Made by a program: the position numbers and the translations under genes | Notes under the pieces: generated by a model | Databases searched by the model: none | Told to the model about the DNA's origin: nothing | What the model saw: only the letters and a program-made list of their open reading frames with translations | Shown: in pieces, positions 36,702 through 45,727 of the stretch | How the letters are laid out: each line of letters begins with the position of its first letter | How positions within the stretch are numbered: the first letter of the stretch is position 1 | DNA from: Muribaculaceae bacterium Isolate-013 (NCI) | Lineage (GTDB): Bacteria > Bacteroidota > Bacteroidia > Bacteroidales > Muribaculaceae | Reading direction: 5' to 3' | NCBI GenBank assembly: GCA_004102785.1 | Contig: SCEJ01000012.1 | Coordinates: forward strand, 1-63,122 | Length of the DNA stretch: 63,122 nt

Positions 36702-37505
36702 TTATTTCACGAAGAGGGCTATCATCAGCGATGCGATGACGGATGAGGCCGACACAACGGTGCTGACAACCTGGAGGCGCTGTCCGCTCTCGGAGTTGTA
36801 GCGGGCGTTGGCCTCGCGTATCTTGTTGGGCTTGATGTAGATGTAGTCGTTGGGCTGGAGATAGAAGTAGGGCGATGTGAGCACTTCGGATGAGGTGAGG
36901 TCGAGCTGCACACGTTCCTGCACGCCGTTGTTGTCGCGGATGAGGAGCACCTGGTCGCGCAGGCCGTAGGGGGTCATGTCGCCGGCGTCGGCCAGGGCGT
37001 CGAGTATAGAGTAGCGTGTGCGTGTCACGCGCACGGGTCCCGGTTTGAGCACCTCGCCGAGCACGCTGACGCGGAAGTTTACCAGCTCCACGGTGACGAT
37101 GGGGTTGTCGATCATCTGGCCGATGCGCCGTGTGAGATAGTCCTGAAGCTCCTCCACTGTCATGCCCGCCACGTGAATCCATCCCAGTTGTGGGAAGTCG
37201 ATGTCGCCCCGGGTGTTCACCAGGTAGGTCTGTGCCTTTGGTGTGATGTTCGACTGGAGGATGTTCTCGCGCTCGCCTACGGCCGACGAAATCATGTTGT
37301 AGGGTGCGGCGGCCTTCGGCTCGTCGGCCTGCACCAGGATATAGAGCTCGTCGCCTGCACCGAGTTTCAGGGGCACCGACTTGGGCATCTGTGTGGTGGA
37401 TACCTGCTCGAGGTCCTTGAAATATGTGAGTTGCGATTTGCCTGAGGAGCATGATGCCATGATTGCGGCGAATGCCAGCAGAAGTATGAGGTAAAATGAT
37501 TTCAT
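36702..37505 (-). CDS. Polysaccharide export outer-membrane lipoprotein (Wza-like)
   Basis: A 267-residue lipoprotein with lipobox MASCSS (Cys19). A poly-export domain (PLKLGAGDELYILVQ near residue 47, then DIDFPQLGWIHVAGMTVEELQ) is followed by an SLBB domain (VSVLGEVLKPGPV near 148). The C-terminal hydrophobic stretch (VVSASSVIASLMIALFV) may span the membrane. It opens the operon whose kinase partner is next. The upstream promoter could not be placed. Confidence 0.92.
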   Translation of the reverse strand: MKSFYLILLLAFAAIMASCSSGKSQLTYFKDLEQVSTTQMPKSVPLKLGAGDELYILVQADEPKAAAPYNMISSAVGERENILQSNITPKAQTYLVNTRGDIDFPQLGWIHVAGMTVEELQDYLTRRIGQMIDNPIVTVELVNFRVSVLGEVLKPGPVRVTRTRYSILDALADAGDMTPYGLRDQVLLIRDNNGVQERVQLDLTSSEVLTSPYFYLQPNDYIYIKPNKIREANARYNSESGQRLQVVSTVVSASSVIASLMIALFVK

Positions 37506-37581
37506 GTCGGTATATATGATGTCTGTTTCATTAACGAACGCAGTTGCAGTTTATTGTGTGAGGCACGATAAAGTGCGAGTC

Positions 37582-37613
37582 AGGCCGTGCCGCGGGGATG
37601 TGCGGCACGGCCT
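37582..37613 (-). terminator. Hairpin after the giant surface protein gene
   Basis: AGGCCGTGCCGC (37582-37593) pairs with GCGGCACGGCCT (37602-37613), a 12-bp stem, 25 bases past the stop at 37639 on the minus strand. No T-run follows. Confidence 0.65.
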
Positions 37614-37638
37614 GCTGGCTGTTGTAGGGCGTGAGGGG

Positions 37639-40600
37639 TTATCTTACGGCGACCTTGGCGGTGAGGTTGCCGGCTTTTACGATGTATATGCCGCGGGGCA
37701 CTGCCACTGTGAGCGTCTGCGGGGCTTCGCCGTGGAAGAATGTCCTGCCGTCGGCGGCGCAAATGCTTACGGCAAGGGTGTCGGCTCCGCGCACGGTCAC
37801 CATGCCTGTGCCGCCGGTCACGGTAATGCCGGAGGCGTTGGCTTCGGATATGCCGGAGCCTGTGAGGGATGCCGCGTTGGAGAGGCGGGAGAAGCCCTTG
37901 TCGTAGATGGCCACGGCGTTGTAGCGGTAGGGAGCGTCGGGTGATGTGCCGCTGTCGGTGTAGGATGTGGCGGTGACGGGCTCGCTGTTGAGTTTCATGC
38001 CGTCGCGGTAGATGTCATATCCGAGCAGTTCCACCGGGGTGCGTCCGGCGTCGGGGTAGAATGTCACATCGTCGACCTGGAGCATGTAGGCGCCTTTGGC
38101 ACAACTGCGTATGGCGAAGTGAGTGGTGCCGTCGGGTATGTTGGCGATGAATTCGGTGTAGACCGCCGCTATGTCGGCGAAGGTGGCGCAAAGGGTGTAG
38201 TCGGCGGGGTCGAAAGCGGCGCCTTCGGCCGTGGTGTAGTACACCTCGATTGTTTCCGGATAGGAGGGGTGGTAGCTGCGGGCATAGAATGAGATGGTCT
38301 GTGCCATTCCGTCGAGGCGCGGCGATACGGCCCAGTCGTCGACCACGCCGTTATCCCACCGGAAGAGCGATGTGAGCATTTTGGTGCCGGAGTGGGTCTG
38401 GAACGAGTTGTCGGACATTTCATAGGTGGTGTCGAACACATAGAACGACGAGGTGGTGATGGAGTAGTCGATGCCGGGGGTGGTGAAACCGACCAGTCCG
38501 CCCACCGGGCAACCGTCGACGTCGACAAACTGCCAGGCGCCGAATTCGTGCGCCCAGCTTTCGGCGGTCTCGAAGTCCTCGGTGTGGAGTTCGGCCACAC
38601 CGGCGGCATAGTCGGGTTCGGTCCAGGTGAGCACTGTGCTGTTGTCGTGCCATGAGGCCGAGAGGTCGCGCGGAGCGGGCAGGTGCGAGCCTGCGGGAGC
38701 CACCGAGGCGGAGCGCCCGGTGTTGTTGAGCGTGTTCTGGTCGGCGGCATAGACAACGCGGGCGAACATGGAGAGCGGTTCGGTAGCCAGCGCATCCATG
38801 GTGATGTCGAATGCATAATCGGCTTTCTTGTTGCTTTCGAGCGGATTGCCGTCGGTGGAGGCCAGCACGTCGCCGCCGTCCGCCACGATTTCCACTTTGT
38901 AGCCGGAGGCGGTCTTCATCCCCTCGTTGCGGATTGTCGCGGTCACTTTGAATGCGGTTCCTGCGGCGGCATGGTTCGGGGTGGCGAATTCTTCCACGGC
39001 GAGGTCATGGTCGAGCAGGTTGTCAACGCTGATGTTGTCGATCAGCAGCCAGGTGAACTGATTCAGCCGTCCTTCAAAATTCACTGAGATTGTTTTCCCG
39101 GCGAATGCGTCGAGCGGTATCATCACCTTGTTCCAGCGGTGCGTTTCGGGGAGGGTATTGTTGGCAATGTCGCTTACGGTTGTGCGTGCGCCGGTGGCGG
39201 CGTCGGTCACCGAGACTTTCATTGTGTTGGTGTCGTCCTCGCCCATGGAGTAGATGTGGAAAGTGATGCCTGGCGAGGTCATTGCGGCAAGGGAGATGAG
39301 GCCGGTGGCCAGTGTGCCGCCGTCGCCGGGTTCAGAGCCGGCCAGTGCGTATACCATGTTGTCGCCATCCTGTGAGGGGATGTCGAGGCCGTCGGAGTCT
39401 GTGCGGCTCCACATGCCGCCGTCGCCGGCGGTGGTGAAGGCGTAGTCTAGCTGCCCCGACTCGTGCATGGATTCATAGGGGGTGCCCACGGCGTCGAGGT
39501 TCGACACCGAAGCCGCACCGGTGCCGGCCTCGGTATAAGGCACTACGACAAATTGCATGAAAGCCTGTTGTCCGGCCGGCACGGCCTGGTAGGTATAGGT
39601 TGTTCCGGCAACGGCCTTGACCAGTTCGGTGGAGTGGTAGCCGTCGGTGGTGTAGAGATTATATTTTACCTTGGCGGGGTCAATAGACTGGTTGCGGGTG
39701 TTGGCGGTCACGGCGTCCCAGGTCAGTGTCACCTCGCCGTGGGTGGGTGTGCGGGTGAATCTCACATTGGCGGGGGCCTGCGGTATGCCGGTGCCGATAA
39801 ACACGCTTGTCTCGGCGGAGTCGCTTGTGCCCTCGGCGTTAGTGGCCGTGGCCGTGTAGGTGTAAGTGCCTTCGGCGTCGACATTGTCGACAAAACTGAG
39901 CGGCTGGCCCGCAGCCGGAGCCTGGAAGGTCTTCACCGGCGCCGGGGAGCCGTTGCGGTATACGTCGACCGACCGGAGCGCTCCTGTGGCGTTGCCGTTG
40001 ATTGTCAGCGACGGCGCGGTGAGGCTTACGGTGGCGCTGAGCGCGCCCATGGGGGCGGCTTCGGCCCGGAGGTCGCTTATGGCGGCAGGCACCTCGCTGG
40101 AGTAGGGAGCGGAGATTGTCACATCGTCGATGGCGAGGTAGAAGCTCATTGCGGGCGACATGGCGTGGAAGCCGATGGTGTAGCGTCCGGTCTTGTTGAT
40201 TATGATGCTGCGCTCGATTTCGCCCCCCTGGCCGTAGCGCATCACGGTAGGTTCGAGCACCACGGTGGTGAGTGCCGCCACATCGGCGCTTTCGCCCATT
40301 CTGACCTCGAGAGTCTCATCGTTCTGGTTAGAAGTCACGACAAAGAACTTAAGTTTGTATGCTTTGCCGGCCTCGAGCATCACCGGGGGTATGAGCAGCC
40401 AGTCATCGGCGTCGGCGTCGAGATAAGTGTTTATGCGCATGTAGTTCTCATGGCCGATGAGGCCGGAGAGCCATGCTTCCTGCTGCTGCCAGGTGAAGAA
40501 GTCGTTGTTGAGGTTGAGCACGGTGAAGAGGTCGGTGCTGCCGTTGAAGTCGGCGGTGTAGGGCGGAGTCACATAGCCGAGGAGCACGCTGTTTGATTCG

Positions 40601-42225
40601 GCCGGAGCCGAGGCCGCACCTGAAAAATTTGCCGTGACGGCGTAGTGGTAGCGGGTTGCCGACGCGGGCTCGGCAATCGTTTCGGAGAATGAGGTTGCCT
40701 TGAGTCCAGAGGCTACCGTGACGTTGTCGGGGAAACGCACCACCGAGTAGGTCACATCGGCCGGGTTGATATAGCCTCCGTCGGCCGATTCGCTCACGGG
40801 CTGCCACGTCAGGGTCATGGTGCCGCCGTCATAGGTCAGCACGGGGAGTGGTGCGGCCGGGGTGCCGTTGCCGACGAACACATCTGCTATGGTGGTCTTG
40901 GGGCTGACCCCTTCGGCATTCTCTACGGTGATGTCGAAGTTGTAGAGGCCTGCGGCGGGAAGTGTCACATCCATGGTCACCCGCTGGCCGAAGGTCACAT
41001 TCTTGCTTGCTACGGGGTTGCCGTTGGCAGTGACTCTGGCGGTGATGGCGCCGCCGGAGGCCGGCGTGCCGTCGAAATAGGTTGATGGTGCCGTGAACGA
41101 TACCGTGCCCGACAGGCTGCCGCCGGTGAAATCGGCGGAGGCTCCGGTCACTGCCGCCGGGCTTTTGTCGTAGGCCGCGGGGGCTTCAATGCCCAGGCCC
41201 TTTACAAGTGCGTCGTCGGGGAGGGTGTAGAGCGGGGTGGCCCGTCCGGTGGTGAGGTCCACCTCGGCAATGTAGCTGCTTTCGGTTTCGGGCGCCACAA
41301 TCCAGAACATGCGTCCTGACCTTGGGTCGATTATAGCGTCGGTGTCGAACTGCGGTTTTACGCCGGTGTCGCCCACCAGAGTGGCTGCAGCGGTGTTTTT
41401 GTCGATTTTGTAAAGCTCGGAGCGGGTCACGATGTCGTATCCCGGTCCGGGCTCGCTGTAATATCTGATGCCGTAGAGCTGGCCCGAGCGGTCGCAGGCG
41501 AGGGTGCGCCAGTTGCCGGAGAGGTTTCCGATGCGGTCCATTGTGTAGTCGTTTTCGGCTTCGCCGAAGTCGAATTTAGCAAGGAAGTGGGCAGTGGAGT
41601 TTTTGTCGTTGGCGATGGCGTAGATTGCTCCGGTGGAGTCGTCGAGGGTCATAGAGCGTGCGATTGAGGGCACGGAGTAGTAGTAGCGGCATCTGTCGGG
41701 TGCCTGCGGGTCGACGGTGGCCAGGTCATATCCTTCATAATATACAAAGGTGTATGTAGTGCCGCTGAATGATGTCGACATCGTGTAGCAGCAATAGTAT
41801 ATGCCGTCCTTTACGGTGCCGCCGGTCACGGTGAAGTCGTTGAGGAATCTTGTGGAATAGCTCTGGCTACTGTTGACGGGTATGTTGTAAAGCCCGCTGT
41901 TGTAGTGGAATTCATACCAGTCGGCCGAATAGTTGACCCATCCGAACAGGCCGGTGATGTCGGCTCCGGTGTCATATGCGCGTTGCGGCGCTTTCATCGG
42001 CGGTGCGGTGCGGGCCTCCCTCTGCAGGCGCGTCTCCGGCCGCAGGAGCCTCGGAGTGGCGAAGGTCTGTGTGCCGGCTGTCGTGGCTTTGGCTGCGATG
42101 GCTCCCGGGGGGAGTGTGGCCGGGCCGCCGGCGCTTGTCTTTGCCAGAGGTGTGGCTGCGTACATACCTGTGGTACACGCCGCTGCAATCGCTATGGCTG
42201 ACAATGTTCTTTTGAATTTCAGCAT
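37639..42225 (-). CDS. Giant secreted protein with fibronectin III and cleaved-adhesin-like domains
   Basis: A 1528-residue protein with a signal peptide (residues 1-23, ending MYA). Near 130-330 is a beta-propeller-like region (DSTGAIYAIANDKNSTAHF, DPRSGRMFWIVAP). Several Fn3 units follow, marked by PAAPLPVLTYDGGTMTLTW and PQAPANVRFTRTP. At least two choice-of-anchor J/cleaved-adhesin jelly rolls are visible: DDWLLIPPVMLEAGKAYKL near 600, and DDWAVSPRLDGMAQTISFYA near 1300. The C-terminus, ending PRGIYIVKAGNLTAKVAVR, resembles a type A type IX sorting tail. It is probably surface-exposed; adhesion or peptidase-associated roles are known for such architectures, but no catalytic site is seen. 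Confidence 0.85.
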   Translation of the reverse strand: MLKFKRTLSAIAIAAACTTGMYAATPLAKTSAGGPATLPPGAIAAKATTAGTQTFATPRLLRPETRLQREARTAPPMKAPQRAYDTGADITGLFGWVNYSADWYEFHYNSGLYNIPVNSSQSYSTRFLNDFTVTGGTVKDGIYYCCYTMSTSFSGTTYTFVYYEGYDLATVDPQAPDRCRYYYSVPSIARSMTLDDSTGAIYAIANDKNSTAHFLAKFDFGEAENDYTMDRIGNLSGNWRTLACDRSGQLYGIRYYSEPGPGYDIVTRSELYKIDKNTAAATLVGDTGVKPQFDTDAIIDPRSGRMFWIVAPETESSYIAEVDLTTGRATPLYTLPDDALVKGLGIEAPAAYDKSPAAVTGASADFTGGSLSGTVSFTAPSTYFDGTPASGGAITARVTANGNPVASKNVTFGQRVTMDVTLPAAGLYNFDITVENAEGVSPKTTIADVFVGNGTPAAPLPVLTYDGGTMTLTWQPVSESADGGYINPADVTYSVVRFPDNVTVASGLKATSFSETIAEPASATRYHYAVTANFSGAASAPAESNSVLLGYVTPPYTADFNGSTDLFTVLNLNNDFFTWQQQEAWLSGLIGHENYMRINTYLDADADDWLLIPPVMLEAGKAYKLKFFVVTSNQNDETLEVRMGESADVAALTTVVLEPTVMRYGQGGEIERSIIINKTGRYTIGFHAMSPAMSFYLAIDDVTISAPYSSEVPAAISDLRAEAAPMGALSATVSLTAPSLTINGNATGALRSVDVYRNGSPAPVKTFQAPAAGQPLSFVDNVDAEGTYTYTATATNAEGTSDSAETSVFIGTGIPQAPANVRFTRTPTHGEVTLTWDAVTANTRNQSIDPAKVKYNLYTTDGYHSTELVKAVAGTTYTYQAVPAGQQAFMQFVVVPYTEAGTGAASVSNLDAVGTPYESMHESGQLDYAFTTAGDGGMWSRTDSDGLDIPSQDGDNMVYALAGSEPGDGGTLATGLISLAAMTSPGITFHIYSMGEDDTNTMKVSVTDAATGARTTVSDIANNTLPETHRWNKVMIPLDAFAGKTISVNFEGRLNQFTWLLIDNISVDNLLDHDLAVEEFATPNHAAAGTAFKVTATIRNEGMKTASGYKVEIVADGGDVLASTDGNPLESNKKADYAFDITMDALATEPLSMFARVVYAADQNTLNNTGRSASVAPAGSHLPAPRDLSASWHDNSTVLTWTEPDYAAGVAELHTEDFETAESWAHEFGAWQFVDVDGCPVGGLVGFTTPGIDYSITTSSFYVFDTTYEMSDNSFQTHSGTKMLTSLFRWDNGVVDDWAVSPRLDGMAQTISFYARSYHPSYPETIEVYYTTAEGAAFDPADYTLCATFADIAAVYTEFIANIPDGTTHFAIRSCAKGAYMLQVDDVTFYPDAGRTPVELLGYDIYRDGMKLNSEPVTATSYTDSGTSPDAPYRYNAVAIYDKGFSRLSNAASLTGSGISEANASGITVTGGTGMVTVRGADTLAVSICAADGRTFFHGEAPQTLTVAVPRGIYIVKAGNLTAKVAVR

Positions 42226-42524
42226 AAGGTATAAATGGTTGATAGTTGAGTTGGTGTGGTTTGAATTTGGTCTGTTTGTGGAAAAGTGATGAAATATTGT
42301 GCGAATATACGAATAAAAGCTGAATAATACACAATGTCTGCATCAAAAAAAGTGTGTTATGCCGATATGTGTTGCAAAATGATTCTGCGAGAGTCTAGCT
42401 TATGCGCGTTCCGGACCGTTGTGTCCGGAGCGTGGAGAACCGCGTCGGGAAGAATTTTTTTGCAGACAGCGAAAAAATAGGTAACTTTGCGGAGCTATAA
42501 CCGATTGTATCACACCCTCCCTGT
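42226..42524. other. Divergent intergenic region
   Basis: AT-rich space between the giant surface protein (minus) and the ATP-grasp gene (plus). On the plus side it has a full promoter (42460-42489). On the minus side TATATTCG near 42303-42310 differs by one base from TAnnTTTG and is the best, weak candidate for the surface protein. Confidence 0.5.
42460..42489 (+). promoter_or_regulatory. Promoter of the lipid-synthesis operon (TTG-N19-TAACTTTG)
   Basis: TTG at 42460-42462, 19 bases and TAACTTTG at 42482-42489. The leader to the ATG at 42525 is about 30 bases. The four following genes overlap or lie close and probably share this promoter. Confidence 0.85.
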
Positions 42525-43409
42525 ATGGCTCAGACTAAAATCGCGGCGGTGATGCGCGCCGGCGCTTATTCGCCCAACCACATAGGCAACGACGCCACGA
42601 TTCTCAACACCGTGGCCGAGCAACTGCGCAAACGCGGCTGCGAGGTGCGCATATACACCGAGGAGCAGTTCGTGGCCGGGCCGGTGGAGGAGGATGTGAT
42701 TATCAACATGTGCCGCGAGCGCCGCTCCACCGAGCTGCTCCAGCAGATGGAGGACGCCGGCCGCCTGGTGATAAATTCGGGCTACGGCATCGAGAACTGT
42801 ATCCGCGAGCGGCAGGCCCGCATTCTGCTGGGCAGCGGCATCCCCTATCCGGAGAGCATAGTGGTCGACACCGACGAGGCAGTGGCGCGCCGCCTGGAGA
42901 AAATGGGTATGCGCCAGTGCTGGATCAAGCGCGGCGACTTCCATGCCCAGCATGCCGAGGATGTGTGCTATGTGCGCACCCCGGCCGAGGCGCAGGATGT
43001 GCTTCAGGAGTATTTTCTGCGAGGCTTCCACCGCGCGGTAATCTCGCGCCATCTGCCTGGGAAGCTCGTGAAATTCTACGGCGTGCTCTCCACTGGCTTC
43101 TTCCACTGGTTCCGCCCCTTCGAGGAGGAGCCGCGCGGCCTCAAGGCCGTCAGCGCCGACGCCGACGCCATGGCCGCGCGCCAGGCCGAGAAACAGTTCG
43201 GGCAGCGTCTGCGCGCCCTTTGCGAAAGCGCCGCCCGCGAGCTAAACCTGGAGGTCTACGGCGGAGAATGCATAGAGGCCGTCGACGGCTCTCTCTCGAT
43301 TATCGACTTCAACGACTGGCCCTCGTTCTCGGCATGCCGCAGCGAGGCCGCCACAAATATCGCCAAGGCGGTGATTGCCGCCAGCCGCGAAAAATCGAAA
43401 ACACGATGA
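42525..43409 (+). CDS. ATP-grasp domain protein
   Basis: A 294-residue protein with an ATP-grasp layout: a pre-ATP-grasp domain (residues 1-90), CWIKRGD near 145 with the likely ATP-binding Lys, AVISRHLPGKLVKFYGV near 172 (hinge and second Lys), and SIIDFNDWPSFSAC near 265 with the Asp/Asn metal ligands. The substrate is not known; the family includes RimK, glutathione synthase and ITPK1 inositol-phosphate kinase. It is followed by GtrA, CDP-alcohol phosphatidyltransferase and Aur1-like genes with an ATGA overlap, so its substrate may be a lipid headgroup or headgroup precursor (inference). Confidence 0.8.
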   Translation: MAQTKIAAVMRAGAYSPNHIGNDATILNTVAEQLRKRGCEVRIYTEEQFVAGPVEEDVIINMCRERRSTELLQQMEDAGRLVINSGYGIENCIRERQARILLGSGIPYPESIVVDTDEAVARRLEKMGMRQCWIKRGDFHAQHAEDVCYVRTPAEAQDVLQEYFLRGFHRAVISRHLPGKLVKFYGVLSTGFFHWFRPFEEEPRGLKAVSADADAMAARQAEKQFGQRLRALCESAARELNLEVYGGECIEAVDGSLSIIDFNDWPSFSACRSEAATNIAKAVIAASREKSKTR

Positions 43410-44014
43410 GCAACACCGGGCAACACCACGAGGAGACACCGCGGAACGAGGTGGCCAAGGCCGCCGACAAGTTCATGCACGGGAAAGGTATATTCACCTT
43501 TCTGCGCTCCACCGTGTCGTCGCAGCTCGCCTCCTGGACCGACATGGGGGTGGCTTTCGTGTTTTTCGCATGGGTGTTCCGCATGATGGGCGACAGTCCG
43601 ATGCGCACCTTCATCTCCACCGCCATCGGTCTTGTGGCCGGAGGGGTGGTCAACTGCATAGTCAACTACAAGTTCACATTCCGGGCGCAGAACTGCTCGA
43701 TTAAGGCTGTGGCCGTGAAATATCTGCTCATATGGGGCGGCAGTTTCGTGCTCAACCTTGTGGGCACCACGGCCCTGGCGCATCTGCTTCAGTCGATGGA
43801 AATCGACCGTGTGCTCACATGGGTGAAGCCCGACGGCATTTTCGCTGCCTCGCGTCTGACAGTGTCGCTGGTTGTGTCGCTGGCATGGAACTTTCTGTTG
43901 CAGAAGAATTTCGTGTATGTCACCACACGCTTCGACCCTTATGCCATAGCACTGGTCGACGCTTTCTCCCTTAAAAAACATCCAAAGGAATATAACACCA
44001 AGCAAGGCAAATGA
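43406..44014 (+). CDS. GtrA-like membrane protein
   Basis: A 202-residue protein with four hydrophobic helices and the GtrA pattern: FLRSTVSSQLASWTDMGVAF, then GGVVNCIVNYKFTF at the second-helix end, and LAWNFLLQKNFVYV at the fourth, with the Asn-phe-Lys signature. GtrA proteins flip or hold lipid-linked sugars. In Bacteroidota they also lie in inositol-lipid clusters. The ATG overlaps the ATP-grasp stop, and its stop overlaps the next start (both ATGA). Confidence 0.85.
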   Translation: MSNTGQHHEETPRNEVAKAADKFMHGKGIFTFLRSTVSSQLASWTDMGVAFVFFAWVFRMMGDSPMRTFISTAIGLVAGGVVNCIVNYKFTFRAQNCSIKAVAVKYLLIWGGSFVLNLVGTTALAHLLQSMEIDRVLTWVKPDGIFAASRLTVSLVVSLAWNFLLQKNFVYVTTRFDPYAIALVDAFSLKKHPKEYNTKQGK

Positions 44015-44712
44015 ATCCATCTGCTGACAAGAATCTCTATAATAAAGAGCGCGACGGCCTCCAGCAAGGCATCTACCGCATCATCAATCCGTTCGTGCGC
44101 CTGCTCATACGCATGGGCGTAACCCCCAACATGGTAACCACCATAGGGCTGCTGGGCAATCTCGCCGCAGCCGCAATCCTTTCGTGGGCGGGCATCATGG
44201 CCCAGGCCGACGGCTCGCCCCATTACGCCATGGTGACGCTGGCCGGAGCCGTAATCATAGTGTTCTCCACCTTCGACATGCTCGACGGCCAGGTGGCGCG
44301 CCTTGGCGGCATGGTGAGCCGCTTCGGAGCCCTCTACGACTCGGTGCTCGACCGCTACTGCGAGCTCTTCACCCTGGGCGGCATAGCCTTCTACATGATG
44401 ATGGTGGGCTATCCGATAGGCGCCCTTGTCACCTTCCTGGCTCTTGTAGGGTCGATTATGGTGAGCTATGTGCGTGCCCGCGCCGAAGGTGTGGGGCTGG
44501 AATGCAAGGTGGGCTTCATGCAGCGTCCCGAGCGCGTTGTGGTGACGGCTATCGGCTGCCTGGCATGTGGCATAACAGGGATGTGCGTGCCCAACTCGCA
44601 GATTGCAATATATATACTGGTGATTGCCATGGCGGTAATCGCCGTGTTCGCCAACATCACTGCCTTCGCCCGGGTGGATGTGTGCCGCAAAGGCCTGAAA
44701 GAAAACAAATGA
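44011..44712 (+). CDS. CDP-alcohol phosphatidyltransferase (phosphatidylinositol-phosphate synthase-like)
   Basis: A 233-residue membrane enzyme with the full family signature D-x2-DGQVAR-x8-G-x3-D-x3-D (FDMLDGQVARLGGMVSRF then GALYDSVLDRYCEL, residues 88-116). It joins a CDP-activated lipid with an alcohol. The neighbours (GtrA and an Aur1-like PAP2 protein) match the gene set for phosphatidylinositol phosphate synthesis in Bacteroides, so the alcohol is likely inositol phosphate or a similar polyol phosphate (inference). The sequence alone does not settle the substrate. Confidence 0.87.
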   Translation: MNPSADKNLYNKERDGLQQGIYRIINPFVRLLIRMGVTPNMVTTIGLLGNLAAAAILSWAGIMAQADGSPHYAMVTLAGAVIIVFSTFDMLDGQVARLGGMVSRFGALYDSVLDRYCELFTLGGIAFYMMMVGYPIGALVTFLALVGSIMVSYVRARAEGVGLECKVGFMQRPERVVVTAIGCLACGITGMCVPNSQIAIYILVIAMAVIAVFANITAFARVDVCRKGLKENK

Positions 44713-44766
44713 ATCCTGCCGCAAAGGCCGGTGCCCGGCTGAACTGATCCGCCCTGTATCCGACAG

Positions 44767-45708
44767 ATGAAAATGAACTCCAAAGTTACTCTCAAGGAAT
44801 CGCTTGTGATGCTATGCGCGCTGGCCGTGTGGCTGGCTGTCACGGCATTGTGCGTGGGATTCCGCACCGAACACATATGGCTGGCGCTGCTGATTGCCGC
44901 ACTCTTCTTCACATGTCGCCCCACGCGCCGGCTGGTGGTGGCGCTGCTGCCGTTCATCGTTTTCGGAATTTCATACGACTGGATGAACATTGTGCACAAC
45001 TACGAGGTTAATCCCGTAGATATCCGCGGGCTCTATGAGTCGGAAAAGCAGCTATTCGGCATTACCGCCGCCGACGGCACGCTGCTGACACCCAACGAAT
45101 TCTTCGCACTGCACCGCACGGCGCTGATGGACTTCCTCGGCGGAGTGTTCTACCTCTGCTGGGTGCCTGTGCCGATAATCTTCGGCCTGTGGATGTACTT
45201 CTCAGGCAAAGTGAAGCCCTATCTGCATTTTGCGCTGGTGTTTCTGCTGGTCAACCTCATAGGTTTCGCCGGCTATTACATCCACCCGGCGGCGCCCCCA
45301 TGGTATGTGGCGCTTCACGGCTTTGACTTCCGGCTCGGAGTGCCCGGCGATGTGGCCGGCCTGGGCGCTTTCGACGAGATGACCGGCCTGGGGGTTTTCC
45401 ATGGGCTCTACGGGCGCAACGCCAACGTGTTCGCCGCAGTCCCCTCGCTCCATTCGGCCTATACCCTGGTGGCCTTCATCTATGCCATGCGCTCGCGCTC
45501 GGGCCTGCCCTGGACTCTGGCGCTGGGGATTATAACCGCCGGCATATGGTTCACCGCCGTATATACATCGCACCACTATATAATAGATGTGCTTCTGGGC
45601 ATCACCACTGCGCTGGCAGGCTTCCTGCTTTTTGAATATGTGCTGATGCGTGTACCGGCTTTCAGCCGTTTCATCGGCCGCTATGCCGCCTACGTGTCAC
45701 CTCGATAA
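44767..45708 (+). CDS. PAP2-superfamily Aur1-like protein (inositol phosphorylceramide synthase-like)
   Basis: A 313-residue membrane protein with about six helices and the Aur1/IPC synthase motif order: GYYIHPAAPPWY near residue 172, VPSLHSAYTLV near 232 and YTSHHYIIDVLLGI near 276, with the catalytic histidines. Enzymes of this type move a phosphoinositol head from phosphatidylinositol to ceramide. In Bacteroides the equivalent gene lies beside the phosphatidylinositol-phosphate synthase, as here. Undecaprenyl-type phosphatase is a less likely reading because the APPW motif favours the Aur1 clade. Confidence 0.85.
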   Translation: MKMNSKVTLKESLVMLCALAVWLAVTALCVGFRTEHIWLALLIAALFFTCRPTRRLVVALLPFIVFGISYDWMNIVHNYEVNPVDIRGLYESEKQLFGITAADGTLLTPNEFFALHRTALMDFLGGVFYLCWVPVPIIFGLWMYFSGKVKPYLHFALVFLLVNLIGFAGYYIHPAAPPWYVALHGFDFRLGVPGDVAGLGAFDEMTGLGVFHGLYGRNANVFAAVPSLHSAYTLVAFIYAMRSRSGLPWTLALGIITAGIWFTAVYTSHHYIIDVLLGITTALAGFLLFEYVLMRVPAFSRFIGRYAAYVSPR

Positions 45709-45727
45709 AACTACCTTGTCTTGATAT

